Positions 9,260 through 16,999 of a stretch of DNA of 64,000 nucleotides are shown here, in pieces (the first letter of the stretch is position 1; each line of letters begins with the position of its first letter). The notes beneath the pieces are model-generated. The model searched no databases and was not told where the DNA came from. It saw only the letters and a program-made list of their open reading frames with translations. The stretch comes from an uncultured Clostridia bacterium. GTDB taxonomy: Bacteria > Bacillota > Clostridia > Christensenellales > Aristaeellaceae. The DNA lies in assembly GCA_946542235.1 (NCBI GenBank), contig CAMNKK010000003.1, forward strand, positions 1 to 64,000, written 5' to 3'. The position numbers and the translations under genes are program-made.

Positions 9260-10183
9260 TTACACCTTGTCCGTCGTTTTTTCACCGAAAAGGCCGGTGG
9301 GTTTGACAACCAGAATAATGATCAGCAGCGCGAAGGTGAAGGCATCGGAGAAAATGGCCAGACCCAGGGGTCTGCTGATGGCTCCGGCCTTGAAAAGGAT
9401 CACGTCCAGGCCCTTGATCAGATTCTCCATAATGCCGATGATAAACGCGCCGATCACCGCCCCGGGAATGGAGCCGATGCCGCCGAACACCGCCGCCACA
9501 AAGGCCTTCAGGCCGGGCATGGCGCCGGAGGTCTGGATCACCGTGGGATAGTTGGTGAAGTAAAGCACGCTGCCCACGCCCGCCAGGAAGGAGCCGATCA
9601 CGAAGGTCGTGGAGATGACGCTGTTGATCTTGATGCCCATCAGCTGCGCGGTTTCAAAGTCCTTGGAAACCGCCCGCATGGCCATGCCGATCTTGGTCCT
9701 GTTGATCAGCATCACCAGCCCGACCACCAGCAGGATCACCAGCACCGGCGTCACGATCGTCACGACCTTGGTGGTGGCGGAGCCGATTTTGACGGAGTCG
9801 GAGATCACCGGGATGGCCGGATACTGCTTGTTCAGGCCGCCGGTGATGTAGAGCACCAGGTTCTGCAGGGTGTAGCTGACCCCGATGGCGGAAATCATCA
9901 CGGACATCCGGGGCGCGGTGCGCAGCGGCTTATAGGCCACCCGCTCAATCACAAAGCCGACCAGCGCCGTAATGATCAGCACCAGCAGCACGGAAATCCA
10001 GACGGGCAGCCCGCTGGCGGCGATATAGACCATGATAATTCCTGCGACCATGAAAACATCGCCGTGGGCAAAGTTGATCAGGCGCAGGATGCCGTACACC
10101 ATGGTATATCCGATGGCGATCAGCGCGTACTGTCCGCCTACCGAAATACCGGAAAGCAGGTAGGGAAAAATGGTATCCCACAT
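9260..10183 (-). CDS. livH: Branched-chain amino acid ABC transporter permease LivH (second copy)
   Basis: This is the LivH permease of the complete operon, 307 residues. The segment GYTMVYGILRLINFAHGDVFM matches the first copy at 1-707. RAVSKDFETAQLMGI is the conserved loop that contacts the ATPases. The ATG at 10183 follows GGAAGGG. It lies 131 bp after its livK gene, with a GC-rich hairpin between, the same layout as in the first copy. Confidence 0.96.
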   Translation of the reverse strand: MWDTIFPYLLSGISVGGQYALIAIGYTMVYGILRLINFAHGDVFMVAGIIMVYIAASGLPVWISVLLVLIITALVGFVIERVAYKPLRTAPRMSVMISAIGVSYTLQNLVLYITGGLNKQYPAIPVISDSVKIGSATTKVVTIVTPVLVILLVVGLVMLINRTKIGMAMRAVSKDFETAQLMGIKINSVISTTFVIGSFLAGVGSVLYFTNYPTVIQTSGAMPGLKAFVAAVFGGIGSIPGAVIGAFIIGIMENLIKGLDVILFKAGAISRPLGLAIFSDAFTFALLIIILVVKPTGLFGEKTTDKV

Positions 10184-10252
10184 GACCGAAACCCTTCCTT
10201 TCGGATCATTCTTTCGTTCCGGGCGCCGGGCCCGGGATATCGGGGAACAGAA

Positions 10253-10282
10253 GCGCGGCGGAGGCAGCCGCCCCCGCCGCGC
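10253..10282 (-). terminator. GC-rich hairpin between livK and livH (second copy)
   Basis: A nine-base perfect stem (GCGCGGCGG with CCGCCGCGC) closes a 12-base loop that can itself pair further. No T-run follows on the minus strand. It may be an attenuator or an mRNA-stability element; its place mirrors the stronger hairpin at 804-829. Confidence 0.4.
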
Positions 10283-10314
10283 CGGAGTCTACTTTCATCG
10301 GATCGGTTTCGGAA

Positions 10315-11478
10315 TTATTCCACCGTCTGCTCAGCGACAAACTCCCAGTCACCGGTCTCGTTGTTCGCCTTCTTCACGAAAGCGGAGGTGCGGATGGCAT
10401 CGCCGGTCTCGTCAAAGGCGATATGGCCGGACACGCCGTCGATCTCCACCGCGGGCAGGGCGGCCATCACCGCCGCGCTGTCGATGGATCCCGCCGCCTG
10501 CAGCGCCGCCAGGGCGGTCATGTATCCGTCGTAGCCCATGCAGGTCACGCCGGCGATCATGTCGTTGCCGCCGTTGTTGGTCAGGGCCTCGGCGTCCTCC
10601 GCCAGCCAGGCCTTGAAGCCGTTGTCGAATTCCGCGTTGGCGCCTTCCTGATAGAAGGTGGTCACGATCAGGTCAATGCTGGTTCCCTTCGCCGCAGCCG
10701 CCACCACGTTGCTGTCCAGCGTATCGCCGCCCAGCACCGGGATCGAGATGCCCTGGCTGGCCGCCTGGGAAACGATCTGGGTGGAATAGGCAATGGAGAC
10801 GGGGCAGAAGATCAGGTCCGCGCCGTACATCTGCGCATTGCTCAGGAAGGAAGTAAAGTCGGAGTTGTTGGTCTGGAAGGAGTCGGTGTAAACCATGCCG
10901 CCCAGGCCCGTAAAGGCTTCCTGGAAGAACTTGATCAGGCCCTGATCATAGTCGTTGCCGGCTTCGCCCAGGCAGTAGGCGGTCTTGGCGCCCAGCTCCT
11001 TGAAGGCGTAGTTGGCCAGCACGGTGCCCTGGAAGGGATCCAGGAAGCAAACCCGGAAGTAGTGGCTGTTGCCCGCGGTCACCTGCGGATTGGTGCAGGT
11101 CAGGCCGATGGCCGGGATATTCGCGTTCTTGAAATACTCGGAGCCCGCGATGGACACGCCGGAGCCGTAGGAACCCAGCACGATGCTGACGTTCTCGGAA
11201 ACCAGCTTCTGCGCGGCGGAGGGAGCCTTGTCCGCGGAAGAACCGTTGTCCGCCATCACCAGCTCCACCTTGTATTCCGTGTCGCCCACCTTCACCGTGG
11301 GAGCCACCCTGTTGGCATACTGAACGCCCAGGGTCTCCTGCTTTCCGCCGGCGCCGGAATCTCCGGAAGCGGGCTCAAACACGCCGATTTTCACGACGGG
11401 CAGATCCTCGGCCACCGCCATGGCCGCGCAGCTCAGCGCCAGAATCAGCGCCAGGACGATCATTGCAATCTTCTTCAT
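10315..11478 (-). CDS. livK: Branched-chain amino acid ABC transporter substrate-binding protein (second copy)
   Basis: This extracytoplasmic binding protein heads the complete Liv operon. The 387-residue precursor has a signal peptide (MKKIAMIVLALILALSCAAMA). The mature part opens with VVKIGVFEPASGDSGAGGKQ, the Leu/Ile/Val-binding fold. The ATG at 11478 follows AAAAGGAGGAAAACATC. It differs from the 869-2005 paralogue in the region after the first strand (EPASGDSGAGGKQ against GPLTGAAAVYGTA), where ligand contacts lie. A strong promoter is just upstream. Confidence 0.93.
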   Translation of the reverse strand: MKKIAMIVLALILALSCAAMAVAEDLPVVKIGVFEPASGDSGAGGKQETLGVQYANRVAPTVKVGDTEYKVELVMADNGSSADKAPSAAQKLVSENVSIVLGSYGSGVSIAGSEYFKNANIPAIGLTCTNPQVTAGNSHYFRVCFLDPFQGTVLANYAFKELGAKTAYCLGEAGNDYDQGLIKFFQEAFTGLGGMVYTDSFQTNNSDFTSFLSNAQMYGADLIFCPVSIAYSTQIVSQAASQGISIPVLGGDTLDSNVVAAAAKGTSIDLIVTTFYQEGANAEFDNGFKAWLAEDAEALTNNGGNDMIAGVTCMGYDGYMTALAALQAAGSIDSAAVMAALPAVEIDGVSGHIAFDETGDAIRTSAFVKKANNETGDWEFVAEQTVE

Positions 11479-11525
11479 GATGTTTTCCTCCTTTTCATTG
11501 TTCCTCCAAATAAAAGGACCGTTTT

Positions 11526-11554
11526 AGTATAAGCAGTTCCATTTTGGATGACAA
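11526..11554 (-). promoter_or_regulatory. Sigma-A promoter for the complete liv operon
   Basis: On the minus strand TTGTCA (11554-11549), 17 bases and TATACT (11531-11526) form a near-consensus promoter about 50 bases before the livK start. Confidence 0.8.
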
Positions 11555-11675
11555 CCTGAAAAACAAAAAGAAGACAATCAAAATCGGCCGTTTTTCCGAA
11601 ACGGCGCCCGAAAAAAAAGGAACATCCCCCTTCCGGCAGGATTTTTGCTCCGTCCTGAAGAATTATTCTATTCAT

Positions 11676-11691
11676 GCGCCTGATCAGGCGC
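11676..11691. repeat. 16-bp perfect palindrome upstream of the FakA-like gene
   Basis: GCGCCTGATCAGGCGC is a perfect palindrome 43 bases before the start codon at 11735. It could be an operator for a dimeric regulator or a short leader hairpin. No convincing promoter was found next to it. Confidence 0.45.
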
Positions 11692-11734
11692 CGCATTACA
11701 CGGCAGGCTCCCGCCTGAAGAGAGGAAGAAAACC

Positions 11735-12034
11735 ATGAGTGAACTGACCCGGAGCGAACTGGAAGAAATCGAGGAGTTTCAGAAATATAAGTTCGATACC
11801 CAGCTGCTGATTGAGAGAACGGAAGAGGATCTGGACGACTTTGAAATCCGGGACTATATCTCCGAGCATTTTGAGGGCAATGAGCTGCTGGTTGTCGGAG
11901 ACGAGGATCTGATCAAGATTCATTTCCACACCAACGAGCCCTGGCTGGTTCTGGCCTGGTGCGCCACCAAGGGCGATATCTACGACGTCGTCGTCGAAAA
12001 CATGTTCCGTCAGGCCCAGGGGCTGCAGGGGTAA
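11735..12034 (+). CDS. Stand-alone FakA middle-domain-like protein
   Basis: This 99-residue protein resembles the middle (linker) domain of FakA/YloV, the ATP-binding subunit of bacterial fatty acid kinase. I see FDTQLLIE, the acidic region, ELLVVGDEDLIKIHFHTNEP and the terminal GDIYDVVVENM, which correspond to that domain's conserved blocks. The HxH motif (His63, His65) that helps bind metal in FakA is kept; the Cys expected near residue 20 is replaced by Phe. The DhaL-like kinase domain and C-terminal domain of FakA are absent. An ATG preceded by GAGAGGAAG and a good terminator behind it indicate a real single-gene unit. Its function is unknown. Confidence 0.8.
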   Translation: MSELTRSELEEIEEFQKYKFDTQLLIERTEEDLDDFEIRDYISEHFEGNELLVVGDEDLIKIHFHTNEPWLVLAWCATKGDIYDVVVENMFRQAQGLQG

Positions 12035-12057
12035 GGCACCCGGAGCCCTTCGTTTCC

Positions 12058-12082
12058 GCCGCGCTTTTCCGCGCGGCTTTTT
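12058..12082 (+). terminator. Intrinsic terminator
   Basis: GCCGCGC, a six-base loop TTTTCC and GCGCGGC form a perfect 7-bp stem followed by five T. It ends transcription of the small FakA-like gene. Confidence 0.85.
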
Positions 12083-12153
12083 CTGTTTCCCGGAGCGCCC
12101 CGGGGTTCGGAAGCCCCGGCGCCCTTCCGTTTTCCCGGGCTTTCCGGCCGGGC

Positions 12154-13068
12154 CTACCGCGCCATTCGGTTCCGCAGGGTTTCCGGGGACAGCTCCGGAT
12201 TGATGGTTTCCTCGCTCTCCACGGCAACCGCCGCGGCCGCGGCCGCGGCGCGGCAGGTTTCCCCGAGGTCCAGGCCCTCCTGCCAGGCCCAGACAAGCGC
12301 CGCCATGAAGGCATCCCCGGCGCCGGTGGCATTCCGCATCCGGGCCGGGCAGCAGGGCGCGTGGATCATCCGCCGGCCGTCCGCCGCCAGCACCCCTTCT
12401 TCGCCCATGGTGATAAACACCCGGCCGAGCCCCGTCTCCAGCAGCTTCTCCGCCGCGGCCCGAAGGCTTTCCTCCCCCGTGATCCGAATCCCGGAAAGGA
12501 GCTCCGCCTCCAGGCGGTTGGGCTTCAGCGTATGGATCCGGGAAAGCACGGAACGCAGCTTTCCCGCTTTGGCCGCGGAGACCGGATCGGCAAAAACCGG
12601 AACCCGGCAGTGCTCCGCCGCAAAGGCCAGCGATTCCTCCGGAATGTTGGCATCCAGAACCACCAGGTCCGCGCCGGACAGCACGTCCATCCGCTGCGCC
12701 AGATATTCCGGCGTAATCCGGTCGCAGACAGCCATGTCGGACAGGGCCAGCGCCATATCCCCGTCCGCGTCGTCCAGATAGATATAGGTGGAGGTTGCTT
12801 CCCCCGGCACGGTCAGCGCATGCCGGACGTCAATCCCCAGCTCCGCGCAGGAAGCCAGAATCCGCTGGGCGGGCAGATCGTCCCCCAGCGCCGTCAGCAG
12901 GCAGACATCCCGGCCCAGCAGGCTCAGGTTATGGGCGATATTCCTGCCGACGCCCCCCAGGCTGATGGTCACCCGGCCCGGATTGGAATCCTTCGCCGCC
13001 AGGGGGGCAAAGGGCCGGCCGCCGATATCCATATTCACACCGCCGACCACTGCAATATAGGAATTCAT
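12154..13068 (-). CDS. psuK: Pseudouridine kinase (PfkB family)
   Basis: PsuK phosphorylates pseudouridine to pseudouridine 5'-phosphate, the first step of its breakdown. The 304-residue protein carries the family pattern seen in E. coli YeiC: VVGGVNMDIGG near the start, DSNPGRVTISLGGVGRNIA at 27-45 and HTLKPNRLEAELLSGI at 179-194. The catalytic GAGD is at 249-252, with Asp252 as the base. The usual partner psuG (pseudouridine-5'-phosphate glycosidase) is not adjacent. The gene begins 85 bp after the end of polA on the same strand and could be read from the polA promoter. Another PfkB sugar kinase is possible, but the N-terminal block argues for PsuK. Confidence 0.85.
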   Translation of the reverse strand: MNSYIAVVGGVNMDIGGRPFAPLAAKDSNPGRVTISLGGVGRNIAHNLSLLGRDVCLLTALGDDLPAQRILASCAELGIDVRHALTVPGEATSTYIYLDDADGDMALALSDMAVCDRITPEYLAQRMDVLSGADLVVLDANIPEESLAFAAEHCRVPVFADPVSAAKAGKLRSVLSRIHTLKPNRLEAELLSGIRITGEESLRAAAEKLLETGLGRVFITMGEEGVLAADGRRMIHAPCCPARMRNATGAGDAFMAALVWAWQEGLDLGETCRAAAAAAAVAVESEETINPELSPETLRNRMAR

Positions 13069-13153
13069 TTCTGTCCGTTACTCCGCCTTTTCAGAATGGG
13101 TATGTCCTCCGGATCCGGCGGCCCGCCGCATGCGCGCCTGCGGGCCCCTCCGT

Positions 13154-15721
13154 TTACTTGGCTTCAAACCAGTTGCTTCCCCGGTGCACCTCCGCCACCA
13201 GGGGCACCTTCAGGGCAATCACCTGCTCCATCGCTTCCTGCAGCAGCTTCGCCGCCGCGTCCGCCTCCTCCGGCGGGCATTCCAGCAGCAGCTCATCATG
13301 CACCTGCAGAATCAGCCGGCTTTGCAGATGCTCCCTTCGGAGCGCTTCATCCACCCGGACCATGGCCAGCTTCATGATGTCCGCCGCCGTGCCCTGGATG
13401 GGCGTGTTCATGGCGGCTCTTTTGCCGAACTCCCGGATGGGCGCCTTCGGGCTCCGCAGCTCCGGCAGGTATCTCCGCCGTCCCATCATCGTCTGGGCAT
13501 ATCCCTTCTGCGCCCCTTCCGACGCAGCTTCGTCCATGAACCGCTTGACCCCCGGATACTTTTCAAAATACTTCTCGATAAAGGAGGCCGCTTCCCTGCG
13601 GCTGACGCCGGTATTCCGGCTCAGGCCGAAACCGCTGATGCCGTAAATCAGGCCGAAATTCACCGCCTTGGCCCGGCTGCGCAGCTCCGGCGTCACCCAT
13701 TCCGGCGGCACCTCAAAGATTTCACTGGCCGTCCGGGCATGGATATCCTCTCCGTTCCGGAATGCTTCCACCAGCGCCGGATCCCCGGAAAAATGCGCCA
13801 TCAGCCGCAGCTCAATCTGGCTGTAGTCCGCGTCCAGCAGCACCCAGCCCTCCCGGGGAACAAAGACCTTCCGCAGCTCCCGGCCCTCCTCCGTCCGCAC
13901 GGGGATGTTCTGCAGGTTGGGCTCCGAGGAGGACAGGCGCCCCGTGGCCGTCGCCACCTGGTCAAAGGTGGAATGGACCCGCCCCTTCGCATCGATCAGC
14001 GGCAGCATCCCCTCCACATAGGTTCCGTTCAGCTTCATCAGCTTCCGGTAGCGCAGCAGGGGCTCTATGATTTCCGGCGCGTCCCAGCGAAGCCCTTCCA
14101 GCACCTCCACCGCGGTGGAATAGCCCTTGCTGGTTTTCTTTCCGTGGGGCAGATTCAGCCGGTCGAAGAGCACCTCTCCCAGCTGCTGCGTGCTGTTCAG
14201 ATTGAATTCTCCCTGGCCGCAGGCATCGATCACCTCCTGCCGCCGCTGGGCGATCTCCCGGGTATATTCCCTGCCCAGCTCCCGCAGATAGTCCGCGTCC
14301 ACCGCGAAGCCTTCCTTCTCCATGCGGAACAGGGTATGGCTCAGGGGCATCTCCACCTGCAGCATCAGGTTCTCCATGCCCTCCTCCCGGATTTTCTCCC
14401 GCTGCCACCGCCACAGGGAGCAGACCGCCGCGGCATCCTCTTCCCAGTCCGGGCAGAGCGCCTTCAGCCGGTAGCTCTTTTCCTGGGGATTCAGGAGGTA
14501 CGCCCCCAGCATGGTATCCCATTCCAGCTTCTCCGGCAGGGGCAGCTTCATCCGATCCAGCTGATGCAGCAGGTGCTTTCCGTCGTGCACCACCGCTCTG
14601 CCCGACTGCAGCAGGGGGGACAGCAGCGTCATGACCTCCAGGGGATCCAGCCCCGGCATCAGCAGATCCCCGCCCAGGGAAACCCGAAGCCGGTCCCCCG
14701 TCTCCGCCGCCAGCGTCACCCGGGTATCGCCCGCATGCAGGCACAGCGTTCCGGGATGGGCCGCAATCCACGCCTCCAGCTCCCCGGGCGCCGCGGCCTC
14801 CTGCCATTCCCCGAAGGGCAGCAGCTCCGGTCCCTGCTCCGGCGCAGCGGCCGCCGCGGCCCCGCCCCGATCCTCATTGATCCGCCGGACCAGTGAAAAC
14901 AGCTTCAGCTTCTCCAGCGCCGGCACCGCGTTTTTCAGGTCCGGCAGGCCGCATTTTTCCAGGCTGAAGGAGACCGGCGCATCCCGGTGAATGGTCGCCA
15001 GCTCCTTGCAGAATCTGGCCTGATCCGCCCAGGCAGCCAGCTTTTCTCCCAGCTTTCCCTTGACTTCCCCCGCATGGGCCAGCACCTCTTCCAGCGTGCC
15101 GTACTCCTGCAGCAGCCTGACCGCCGTTTTGTCTCCCACCCCCGGCACGCCGGGAATATTGTCGCTGCTGTCGCCGGCCAGGCCCTTCCAGTCCGTCACC
15201 TGCTGCGGGGTAAATCCGTATTCCTCATAAACCTTCTCCGGCGTAAAGCGAATGGTTTCGCTGATGCCCTTCCGGGTAAACATCAGCTCCGTCCCGCCGC
15301 CGACCAGCTGCAGCGCGTCCCGGTCCCCCGTCAGCAGCAGGGGCGTAACCCCCGCCTCCGCCCCCCGCAGGCTCAGGGTGCCCAGCAGGTCATCCGCCTC
15401 CCAGCCCTGCAGGGAGAAGCGGGCAATGCCCATCCCGTCCAGCAGCGTCCGGATGGTTTCCAGCTGCTGGCGCAGCTCCGGCGGGGTTGCGCTCCGCCCT
15501 GCCTTGTATTCCGGATAAATATTGTGCCGGAAGGTCGGCCCGTGCTCGTCAAAGCAGACGGCCAGATACTGAACATTCTCCTCCCGGATCACCTTCAGCA
15601 GCATGCTCAGGAAGCCGTAGATCGCATTGGTGTAAACCCCGTCCGCGTCCATCAGCGGCAGGGCATGAAACGCCCGGTGGATCAGACTGTTTCCGTCCAC
15701 AATCAAGAAAAGATCCTTCAT
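13154..15721 (-). CDS. polA: DNA polymerase I
   Basis: This enzyme fills gaps and removes RNA primers. I chose the ATG at 15721 (MKDLFLIVDGNSLIHRAFHA), preceded by AAGGAGCGG, which gives 855 residues; the longer frame adds 64 unlikely residues. The N-terminal third is the 5'-3' nuclease (GWEADDLLGTL, DWKGLAGDSSDNIPGVPG). The C-terminal polymerase has motif A (DYSQIELRLMAHFSGD), motif B (RAKAVNFGLIYGISGFGL) and motif C (QVHDELLLE). In the middle, the first acidic proofreading motif (DxE) is missing where LCLHAGDTRV occurs, so 3'-5' proofreading is probably lost, as in several Gram-positive Pol I enzymes. Confidence 0.97.
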   Translation of the reverse strand: MKDLFLIVDGNSLIHRAFHALPLMDADGVYTNAIYGFLSMLLKVIREENVQYLAVCFDEHGPTFRHNIYPEYKAGRSATPPELRQQLETIRTLLDGMGIARFSLQGWEADDLLGTLSLRGAEAGVTPLLLTGDRDALQLVGGGTELMFTRKGISETIRFTPEKVYEEYGFTPQQVTDWKGLAGDSSDNIPGVPGVGDKTAVRLLQEYGTLEEVLAHAGEVKGKLGEKLAAWADQARFCKELATIHRDAPVSFSLEKCGLPDLKNAVPALEKLKLFSLVRRINEDRGGAAAAAAPEQGPELLPFGEWQEAAAPGELEAWIAAHPGTLCLHAGDTRVTLAAETGDRLRVSLGGDLLMPGLDPLEVMTLLSPLLQSGRAVVHDGKHLLHQLDRMKLPLPEKLEWDTMLGAYLLNPQEKSYRLKALCPDWEEDAAAVCSLWRWQREKIREEGMENLMLQVEMPLSHTLFRMEKEGFAVDADYLRELGREYTREIAQRRQEVIDACGQGEFNLNSTQQLGEVLFDRLNLPHGKKTSKGYSTAVEVLEGLRWDAPEIIEPLLRYRKLMKLNGTYVEGMLPLIDAKGRVHSTFDQVATATGRLSSSEPNLQNIPVRTEEGRELRKVFVPREGWVLLDADYSQIELRLMAHFSGDPALVEAFRNGEDIHARTASEIFEVPPEWVTPELRSRAKAVNFGLIYGISGFGLSRNTGVSRREAASFIEKYFEKYPGVKRFMDEAASEGAQKGYAQTMMGRRRYLPELRSPKAPIREFGKRAAMNTPIQGTAADIMKLAMVRVDEALRREHLQSRLILQVHDELLLECPPEEADAAAKLLQEAMEQVIALKVPLVAEVHRGSNWFEAK

Positions 15722-15781
15722 GGCTGAATACCCGCTCCTTCTTTTTCCGTTCCGGGAACGATCGGTGTTTCTCTGCGCTTC

Positions 15782-15810
15782 ATTATATGCTTTTTCCATT
15801 TTCCTGTCCA
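15782..15810 (-). promoter_or_regulatory. Sigma-A promoter for polA
   Basis: On the minus strand TGGACA (15810-15805), 17 bases and a perfect TATAAT (15787-15782) lie about 60 bases before the polA start. Confidence 0.75.
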
Positions 15811-15934
15811 ATCCCCGGATGCCTCTCCGCGCCCTCCGCCGCTTCTCCGGGGGAGAAACCCGTCCCGGCGGGGCCGGAAGGCGCCCTGCCGGCGGCCCGG
15901 TTGTAAAAAACAATCGAAAAACATTCCGGAGGGA

Positions 15935-15964
15935 TTGACAGCGCGGTCTCTCCTGTGGTATTTT
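15935..15964 (+). promoter_or_regulatory. Sigma-A promoter for the T-box/ECF operon
   Basis: A perfect TTGACA (15935-15940) is followed, after 18 bases, by TATTTT (15959-15964). Transcription would begin near 15971, just before the T-box leader. Confidence 0.75.
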
Positions 15965-15980
15965 TTCCGCAAATAAAGCA

Positions 15981-16242
15981 AACCTTTGAAGCGAAGATCA
16001 AACCGGGAGGGACGCCCACAGAGAGCGGGGGCAGCTGAAAACCCGCGGAAGGTTCACCGGCAAATGGATCGCTGAGGGAAAGGGGAAAGGGGCTTCGCCC
16101 CGAGTATCCGGACCGTGTGCCCGCGTTAAGGGCAGAGGGTGTGTTGGCACTCTCGTAAGAGTGGGGTCTCTCCGGAGGCCCGGCAAAGGTGGTACCATGG
16201 GTTTGTGTTTGCAGGCTCGTCCTTTGGGGGACGGGCCTTTTT
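15981..16242 (+). promoter_or_regulatory. T-box riboswitch leader
   Basis: T-box leaders bind an uncharged tRNA through a specifier codon and the tRNA acceptor end, then allow read-through. The T-box motif is AAAGGTGGTACCATGG (16185-16200). Its AAAGG can pair with CCTTT at 16221-16225, and ATG with CGT beside it, to form the antiterminator around the TGGTACC bulge. The competing terminator is at 16214-16242. Stem I runs from about 15989 to 16072: GCGA pairs with TCGC, CCGG with CCGG, and distally GCGGG with CCCGC. The specifier region CAAATGGA (16061-16068) can be read as AUG (Met) or UGG (Trp). The variable T-box base is U, matching tRNAs with A before CCA, which favours Met; the downstream transporter shows a Trp-transporter-like motif. 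Confidence 0.9.
16214..16242 (+). terminator. Regulated terminator of the T-box leader
   Basis: GGCTCGTCCT pairs with GGGACGGGCC (two G-U pairs) around a four-base loop and is followed by five T, then C and four more T. Its 5' arm shares CCTTT with the antiterminator, the expected mutually exclusive arrangement. Confidence 0.88.
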
Positions 16243-16354
16243 CTTTTCCACCTTTCCTCTTTCCCCACGCGGGGACGGCATCCCGCGGACAACAGGTTTC
16301 TGTTTTCTCCATCGACCGATTTCCGAAAAGGAAGGAAAGAAAGGAAGGATTCCC

Positions 16355-16894
16355 ATGGCAGAAAAAAGGATCATCAACACCCAGGAGACCAAAGGCTTTT
16401 CCATTCAGGATCTGATTCTGGTGGCCGTTCTGCTGGCCGCCGGCGCCGTGCTGAAGCTCTTCGTGGGCAGCGTCATCAATTTCTTCGGCATGAAGCCGAA
16501 CTTCATCATTGCGGCCTACTGTCTGGCCATTCTGCTGATCCGTCCCGGGCTGGCGGGCAGCGCCATCATCGGGATCCTCGCCGGCGCCATCTGTCAGTTC
16601 CTGCCCGGAACCCCGTGGCTCAATCTGATCTCGGAGCTGCTGGGCGCGGTGGTCATGAGCCTGATGATCCGGGTTCCCCTCCGGGTGAAAAAGCTGGATC
16701 TGAATCCCCTGCTGGCAACCTTTGTCTCCACCGTGGTCTCCGGCGGCAGCTTCGTGGTCTGCCTCTTCGCGTTCATGCACATGGAAACCAGCGGACTGGT
16801 GGCCTATATCCCGATCGTGCTCGGAACCGCCGCCATCGGCAGCGTCCTGGTTCAGCTGCTGTACCTGCCCCTGAAAAAGGTGCTGAAGAAGTAA
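16355..16894 (+). CDS. ECF transporter S component, amino-acid type (Trp or Met)
   Basis: S components are small membrane proteins that bind the substrate of an energy-coupling-factor importer. This one has 179 residues and about five or six membrane segments. The ATG at 16355 follows AAGGAAGGATTCCC; the frame is open upstream only through the T-box leader. The segment FFGMKPNFIIAAYCLAILL resembles the GMKPD region of the tryptophan transporter TrpP (YhaG). Control by a T-box means the substrate is an amino acid or a precursor of one. The leader permits a Met or a Trp reading, so I leave the substrate open. Three ECF module genes follow directly. Confidence 0.82.
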   Translation: MAEKRIINTQETKGFSIQDLILVAVLLAAGAVLKLFVGSVINFFGMKPNFIIAAYCLAILLIRPGLAGSAIIGILAGAICQFLPGTPWLNLISELLGAVVMSLMIRVPLRVKKLDLNPLLATFVSTVVSGGSFVVCLFAFMHMETSGLVAYIPIVLGTAAIGSVLVQLLYLPLKKVLKK

Positions 16895-16999
16895 TCCCGT
16901 TTCCCTTCCGGACGCGCCGCGCTTCGGATCAGATTCCCCGGAGCGCGGGCGCTCATCCCGGATGCCGATCCCAAATTGCCGGAGAGAGGAGCCCGGACC

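Noticed and set aside
16139-16354. Upstream extension of the S-component frame
   Set aside because: It overlaps the T-box motif and terminator, and the ATG at 16355 has a good ribosome-binding site.
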